Shown here: positions 14,649 to 18,199 of the stretch, piece by piece
Numbering within the stretch: position 1 is the first letter of the stretch
How the letters are laid out: each line of letters starts with the position of its first letter
From: Oscillospiraceae bacterium
Lineage (GTDB): Bacteria > Bacillota > Clostridia > Oscillospirales > Oscillospiraceae
DNA: 18,199 nucleotides
Direction: 5' to 3'
Assembly (NCBI GenBank): GCA_902765975.1
Contig: CACXBO010000149.1
Coordinates: 1 to 18,199, forward strand
Made by a program: the position numbers and the translations under genes
Notes under the pieces: model-generated
Told to the model about the DNA's origin: nothing
The model's input: the letters and a program-made list of their open reading frames with translations, nothing else
Database searches by the model: none

Positions 14649-15509
14649 ATGGATAACGACGTTCTTGCTGTGATCGCTGAAAAAACGCCCGAATTTTCAA
14701 AAGGGCAGAGAAAGATCGCCAAATATATTGCCGCAAACTACGATAAGGCGGCGTTTATGACTGCTGGAAAGCTCGGAAAGGCGGCTCAGGTCTCAGAGTC
14801 CACCGTAGTGCGTTTCGCCGCTGATCTCGGCTACGACGGATATCCCGCGATGAAGAAGGCGCTTCAGGAGCTTATCAAAAACCGCTTGACTACAGTGCAG
14901 CGCATTGAGGCGTCAAAGGAGATAATGGACAAGGGCGATATCCTTGACACTGTTCTAAATTCGGATATCGAGAAGATACGCTTCACGCTCGAGGATATCG
15001 ACGCCTCGGCCTTTAACCTTGCCGTTGAGAAGATAGTGGGAGCAAAGAGCATCTACGTTATCGGTCTTCGCTCGTCCTCGTATCTCGCCGGCTTTCTCGG
15101 CTTCTACCTGAATCTGCTTTTCGACGACGTGCGGGTCATCAATCAGTCGGCGGCGAGCGAGATCTACGAGCAGATACAGCATATAGGAGAAAAGGATCTT
15201 TGCATTGCCATCTCGTTCCCTCGTTATTCGCGCAGAACTATCACCGCAATACAGTTCGCGCGCGATATGGGGGCGACGGTGATCGGTATTACCGATTCCG
15301 GCTCGTCTCTCGTCGCAAAGAATTCGGATATAAAGCTTTATGCAAGAAGCGATATGCTCTCGTTCCTCGATTCTCTCGTAGCTCCGCTGAGTCTTATCAA
15401 TGCTCTCGTCGTCGCTGCGGCGGAAAGCACGGGAGATAAGCTCGAGGAGAAATTCAAGAGGCTTGAAGCTATGTGGGCTGAATACGAGGTCTATGAGAAA
15501 CACGACTGA
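14649..15509 (+). CDS. MurR/RpiR family transcriptional regulator
   Basis: This 286-residue protein has an N-terminal helix-turn-helix of the RpiR type (about 1-77). It includes FSKGQRKIAKYI and then SESTVVRFAADLGYDGYPAMK. A SIS sugar-isomerase-like domain (about 125-255) contains IYVIGLRSSSYLAGF, ISFPRYSRRTI and VIGITDSGSSLV. Such proteins sense phosphorylated sugars, often amino sugars; the ligand and targets are unknown here. The ATG at 14649 has GGAG six bases upstream; an in-frame TTG at 14637 lies ahead of that SD and is unlikely. The 3' end overlaps the next gene by 17 bases. No sugar transport or catabolic gene is adjacent, so autoregulation or remote targets are likely. Confidence 0.93.
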   Translation: MDNDVLAVIAEKTPEFSKGQRKIAKYIAANYDKAAFMTAGKLGKAAQVSESTVVRFAADLGYDGYPAMKKALQELIKNRLTTVQRIEASKEIMDKGDILDTVLNSDIEKIRFTLEDIDASAFNLAVEKIVGAKSIYVIGLRSSSYLAGFLGFYLNLLFDDVRVINQSAASEIYEQIQHIGEKDLCIAISFPRYSRRTITAIQFARDMGATVIGITDSGSSLVAKNSDIKLYARSDMLSFLDSLVAPLSLINALVVAAAESTGDKLEEKFKRLEAMWAEYEVYEKHD

Positions 15510-17433
15510 TTACGACGTTATTGTAATAGGCGGCGGAGCTGCGGGACTTTTCGCCGCGGGAAGAGCAGGCGAGCGCGGCCTCAGAGTGCTTCTCATTGAG
15601 AAAAACGAGAAGGTCGGAAGAAAGCTCGGAATAACGGGCAAGGGTCGCTGCAACGTAACGAACAACGCCGAGCCGCGAACCGTTATCGAAAACTGTACGA
15701 CTAACGGGCGATTCCTGTTCAGCGCGGTAAACGCTTTCCCGCCCTCTGCCGTTATGAATTTCTTTGAGGAGCGGGGAGTTCCGCTTAAAACTGAGCGCGG
15801 CTTCAGAGTGTTTCCCCAGTCCGACAGAGCCGCCGATATAGTAAACGCTCTTAGATCATATATCAAGGCTTCCGGAGTCACGAGGCTTACAGCCGAAGCT
15901 AAGGAGCTTATAATATCTGACGGAGAAGTAAGAGGAGTTTCATCATCGAGCGGAGAGTATTACGCAAAAAGCGTCATAGTCTGCACGGGAGGAATGTCCT
16001 ATACTCTCACGGGCTCGACCGGCGACGGATATCGCTTTGCAGAGAGCGCGGGGCATACGATTGTTAAGCCTGTCGCCTCGCTCGTGGGGATATGCTGCGC
16101 AGAGCGGGAATGCTCTGAGATGGCGGGCTTCAGCCTTAAAAACGTAAAGCTGAGAGTCGAGGACAAAAGGGGCAGAGCGGTGTTTGAGGAGATGGGCGAG
16201 ATGCTCTTCACTCACGTCGGAGTATCCGGCCCTCTCGTTCTCTCTGCCAGCGCGCACATGAGGGAATACGAGAAAAACGGGTATAAGCTTTATATAGACC
16301 TAAAGCCCGCCCTCTCAGAGGAGAAGCTTGACGCGAGGCTCCTGAGAGATTTTGAAAAATACAGGAACAGAGAGTTTATGAATGCGCTTTCCGACCTTGC
16401 CGGGAGAAGTATGATACCGGTCATAGTGGCGCGAAGCGGAATAGACCCCGAAAAGAGGGTAAACTCCGTAACGAAGGAAGAGAGGAAAAAGCTAATCGGG
16501 CTGTTCAAGGCCTTTCAGTTGACCGCAATTTCTCCCGCGCCGATCGAAGAGGCGATAATAACCTCCGGCGGAGTCAGCACGAGGGAGATAGACCCAAAAA
16601 CTATGGCGTCAAAAAAGTGCCGCGGTCTGTATTTTGCCGGAGAGGTCGTCGACGTGGACGCATACACCGGCGGCTTTAACCTTCAGATAGCCTGGTCAAC
16701 GGCCTACGCCGCGGCGAGCGCAATACCGCTGCCGGACAAAAACGAAAGGAAAAACGACATGAAGCATTTAGACGTTGCAATAGACGGTCCCTCAGGGGCG
16801 GGAAAATCGACTCTCGCAAGGCTCGCCGCGGAAAAGCTCGGGCTCATCTACGTGGACACCGGGGCGCTTTACCGCACAGTAGGGCTTTACGTTCTCTCAA
16901 AGGGAGTGGGCAGCCGAGACGCTGATAGGATCATCGCGCTGCTTCCTGAGATAGATATCGGGATGGAATACTCCGGCGGTATTCAGAGAATGATACTGAA
17001 CGGAGAAGACGTTACAGATAAGATAAGAACTCCGGAGGTCACGAAATACGCCTCAGACGTTTCCGCGATAGGCGCAGTGCGCGCATTCCTAACGGATACG
17101 CAGAGGTCTCTTGCCGAGAAGTACAGCGTTATTATGGACGGAAGAGATATCGGAACCGTCATACTCCCGAACGCGGAGCTAAAAATATTCCTCACTGCGA
17201 GCGCAGAGGTCAGAGCTCGGCGCAGACTCAAAGACTTCGAGGCAAAGGGTATAGAGACCACGTTTGAGGAAGTTCTGCGCGATATCGAAGATAGAGACTA
17301 CAACGACTCGCACAGAGAGATAGCGCCTCTCAGACCGGCTGAGGACTCCGTGCTCGTCGACACATCTGACAAGAGCCTGGATGAGAGCCTTCAGATAATC
17401 TTGGAGCTTATAAAAGGAGCGCTTAAGGAATGA
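15493..17433 (+). CDS. HI0933-family FAD oxidoreductase fused in frame to cytidylate kinase
   Basis: One open frame of 646 codons encodes two complete enzymes. Residues 1-422 are an HI0933/BaiN-like FAD-dependent oxidoreductase (some relatives are annotated aminoacetone oxidase). They show the dinucleotide-binding GGGAAG (13-18), KLGITGKGRCNVTN (44-57) and, at the end, GEVVDVDAYTGGFNLQIAW. Residues 423-646 are a full cytidylate kinase. The FAD part ends at its normal place, followed by a short basic linker (PLPDKNERKND) with no stop codon. The start ATG at 15493 overlaps rpiR by 17 bases; longer in-frame extension to 15400 encodes rpiR-overlapping junk. Whether the cell makes the fusion, free Cmk, or both is unknown. 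The physiological role of the FAD family is not settled. Confidence 0.85.
   Translation: MRNTTDYDVIVIGGGAAGLFAAGRAGERGLRVLLIEKNEKVGRKLGITGKGRCNVTNNAEPRTVIENCTTNGRFLFSAVNAFPPSAVMNFFEERGVPLKTERGFRVFPQSDRAADIVNALRSYIKASGVTRLTAEAKELIISDGEVRGVSSSSGEYYAKSVIVCTGGMSYTLTGSTGDGYRFAESAGHTIVKPVASLVGICCAERECSEMAGFSLKNVKLRVEDKRGRAVFEEMGEMLFTHVGVSGPLVLSASAHMREYEKNGYKLYIDLKPALSEEKLDARLLRDFEKYRNREFMNALSDLAGRSMIPVIVARSGIDPEKRVNSVTKEERKKLIGLFKAFQLTAISPAPIEEAIITSGGVSTREIDPKTMASKKCRGLYFAGEVVDVDAYTGGFNLQIAWSTAYAAASAIPLPDKNERKNDMKHLDVAIDGPSGAGKSTLARLAAEKLGLIYVDTGALYRTVGLYVLSKGVGSRDADRIIALLPEIDIGMEYSGGIQRMILNGEDVTDKIRTPEVTKYASDVSAIGAVRAFLTDTQRSLAEKYSVIMDGRDIGTVILPNAELKIFLTASAEVRARRRLKDFEAKGIETTFEEVLRDIEDRDYNDSHREIAPLRPAEDSVLVDTSDKSLDESLQIILELIKGALKE
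16745..16750 (+). promoter_or_regulatory. Internal SD for independent cmk initiation
   Basis: AAAGGA lies eight bases before the in-frame ATG at 16759, ideal spacing for initiation of free cytidylate kinase inside the fused frame. It sits in the linker coding region, where the flavoprotein no longer constrains the sequence strongly. Confidence 0.6.
16759..17433 (+). CDS. cmk: Cytidylate kinase (domain of the fusion, or separate product from internal start)
   Basis: This part phosphorylates CMP and dCMP with ATP in pyrimidine nucleotide supply. Read from the internal ATG it is 224 residues, the normal size of a free Cmk. It has the P-loop GPSGAGKST (10-18), DTGALYRTVG, DGRDIGTVILPNA and the lid/CMP region RDYNDSHRE with LRPAED. 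It is listed separately because the internal ATG with AAAGGA eight bases upstream could yield a stand-alone enzyme, even though the frame is open through the upstream flavoprotein. Its stop overlaps the ispH ATG by four bases. In many Clostridia an acyltransferase gene (plsC) lies between cmk and ispH; here it is absent. Confidence 0.88.
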   Translation: MKHLDVAIDGPSGAGKSTLARLAAEKLGLIYVDTGALYRTVGLYVLSKGVGSRDADRIIALLPEIDIGMEYSGGIQRMILNGEDVTDKIRTPEVTKYASDVSAIGAVRAFLTDTQRSLAEKYSVIMDGRDIGTVILPNAELKIFLTASAEVRARRRLKDFEAKGIETTFEEVLRDIEDRDYNDSHREIAPLRPAEDSVLVDTSDKSLDESLQIILELIKGALKE

Positions 17434-18199
17434 GGGAGCTTATTCTCGCGCCCTCCGCCGGCTTCTGCTTCGGAGTGAAGCGGGCTGTGCAGTTAGCCGA
17501 GGAAAACGCCGGCAGATCGGAGCGGGTACTCACTCTCGGCCAGCTAATCCACAATAACGAGGTAACGGACAGGCTCGCAGAGCTCGGCGTTGGGATAATT
17601 GAGGAGGCGTCGGAGGCAAAGCCGGGCGACGTAGTAATAATCAGAAGTCACGGAGCTTCAGAACTAACGTATCGGGAGCTCAGAGAACGGGGAGCCGAAA
17701 TCGTCGATGCGACCTGCCCTATGGTAAAGAGAGTACACGAGCTTGCCGATGACGAGCTCAAAGCCGGAAGAAAGGTTATAATAGTCGGCGACAGCGAGCA
17801 TCCGGAGGTAAGGGCGATAACCGACGGAAGAGAGATGACCGTTTTAAGAAATGCGGGTGAAGCGGAAAAAGCGATAAGGGACGGCGTTATTTTGCCGGAT
17901 ATGGAGGTCTCGATCCTGTCGCAGACCACTGCCGAGAGAGAAATCTTCGATAATATTGTAAAAAATATAAAAAAACTGTGTACAAATTGCAAAATATTTG
18001 ATACAATATGCAGTGCCACTTCGCGGCGCCAGGGCGAAGTCAGAAGTCTTGCGCCAAAATGCAGCGCATTTATCGTTATCGGCGGGAGACACAGCGCCAA
18101 CAGCCGTCATCTCGCGGATATTGCCGAAAGGCTCTCCTGCAGGGTTTTCTTTATTGAAAATGCGGACGAGCTTTCGATGAACGAACTGCGGGACTGCAA
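17430..18199 (+). CDS. ispH: 4-Hydroxy-3-methylbut-2-enyl diphosphate reductase, 3'-truncated by window edge
   Basis: IspH (LytB) reduces HMBPP to IPP and DMAPP, the last step of the MEP isoprenoid pathway, with a 4Fe-4S cluster. The 256 visible codons show all three cluster cysteines: C13 (GFCFGV), C96 (DATCP) and C194 (TICSAT). Substrate-binding H41, H74 and H124 are present, as are catalytic E126 (EHPEV) and the SQTT threonines (164-167). SAN in the later HSANSRHL corresponds to the conserved S-x-N. The usual TICNAT is TICSAT. The frame is open at the right edge, so the end is unseen. In Clostridia IspH is often fused to ribosomal protein S1, which cannot be tested here. An AT-rich patch lies at 17949-18010. 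Confidence 0.95.
   Translation, partial: MRELILAPSAGFCFGVKRAVQLAEENAGRSERVLTLGQLIHNNEVTDRLAELGVGIIEEASEAKPGDVVIIRSHGASELTYRELRERGAEIVDATCPMVKRVHELADDELKAGRKVIIVGDSEHPEVRAITDGREMTVLRNAGEAEKAIRDGVILPDMEVSILSQTTAEREIFDNIVKNIKKLCTNCKIFDTICSATSRRQGEVRSLAPKCSAFIVIGGRHSANSRHLADIAERLSCRVFFIENADELSMNELRDC

Noticed and set aside
15400..15492. Upstream extension of the flavoprotein frame to an ATG at 15400
   Set aside because: The extra 31 residues are Arg/Ser-rich and overlap the conserved end of rpiR in another frame; the family N-terminus begins right after the ATG at 15493.
1..18199. CRISPR array, mobile element, toxin-antitoxin, phage or biosynthetic cluster
   Set aside because: No spaced direct repeats, transposase, integrase, paired small toxin/antitoxin frames or synthase domains were found; almost all sequence is assigned to conserved housekeeping genes.

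Overview
The window looks like chromosome from a Gram-positive Clostridia-type bacterium, most likely of the Oscillospiraceae/Ruminococcaceae kind. The basis is gene order: tig-clpP-clpX-lon-ysxC, then M50 protease-scpA-scpB-DUF2953-gerW-D,D-carboxypeptidase-rluB, then HI0933-family flavoprotein-cmk-ispH. A GerW/YtfJ sporulation-family gene, moderately high GC and strong Shine-Dalgarno (SD) sites agree with this. Genus or species cannot be read from the sequence. All 19 coding units lie on the + strand, the DNA is almost fully coding, and no stretch over 300 bases lacks a gene (the longest gaps are about 117 and 94 bases). I see no rRNA, tRNA, CRISPR array, insertion sequence, prophage or att-like repeat.

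Layout. Bases 2-3123 hold the tail of an operon: rnhB (5' end cut off by the window), a YraN-type nuclease-fold protein, thrC and a metallophosphoesterase. Bases 3124-3217 hold a good sigma-A-like promoter with an inverted repeat over its -35 box. From it runs a very long tight unit: trigger factor, ClpP, ClpX, a terminator-like structure, Lon, the GTPase YsxC, a site-2-type membrane protease, ScpA and ScpB (condensin partners of SMC), a DUF2953 membrane protein, GerW, a D,D-carboxypeptidase and the pseudouridine synthase RluB. Gaps from lon onward are 24 bases or less, and several genes overlap. Bases 14532-14648 hold a second promoter candidate and a perfect 19-bp-arm palindrome. After it come an RpiR/MurR-type regulator, one reading frame encoding both an HI0933-family FAD protein and CMP kinase, and ispH, which runs off the right edge.

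How the genes fit together. The middle of the window is a housekeeping cluster. Nascent-chain folding (Tig) and ATP-dependent proteolysis (ClpXP, Lon) share a transcription direction with ribosome assembly (YsxC), chromosome segregation (ScpAB) and envelope/spore functions (GerW, the carboxypeptidase, DUF2953). The right end covers rRNA modification, sugar-phosphate-type regulation, pyrimidine nucleotide supply and isoprenoid synthesis.

I do not see a clear new defence, mobile or biosynthetic system. The most unusual item is the in-frame joining of the FAD protein to cytidylate kinase with no stop codon between them, while an internal SD site and ATG are kept. Next are three hairpins that each sit directly against a downstream SD site: before the phosphoesterase, lon and rpiR.
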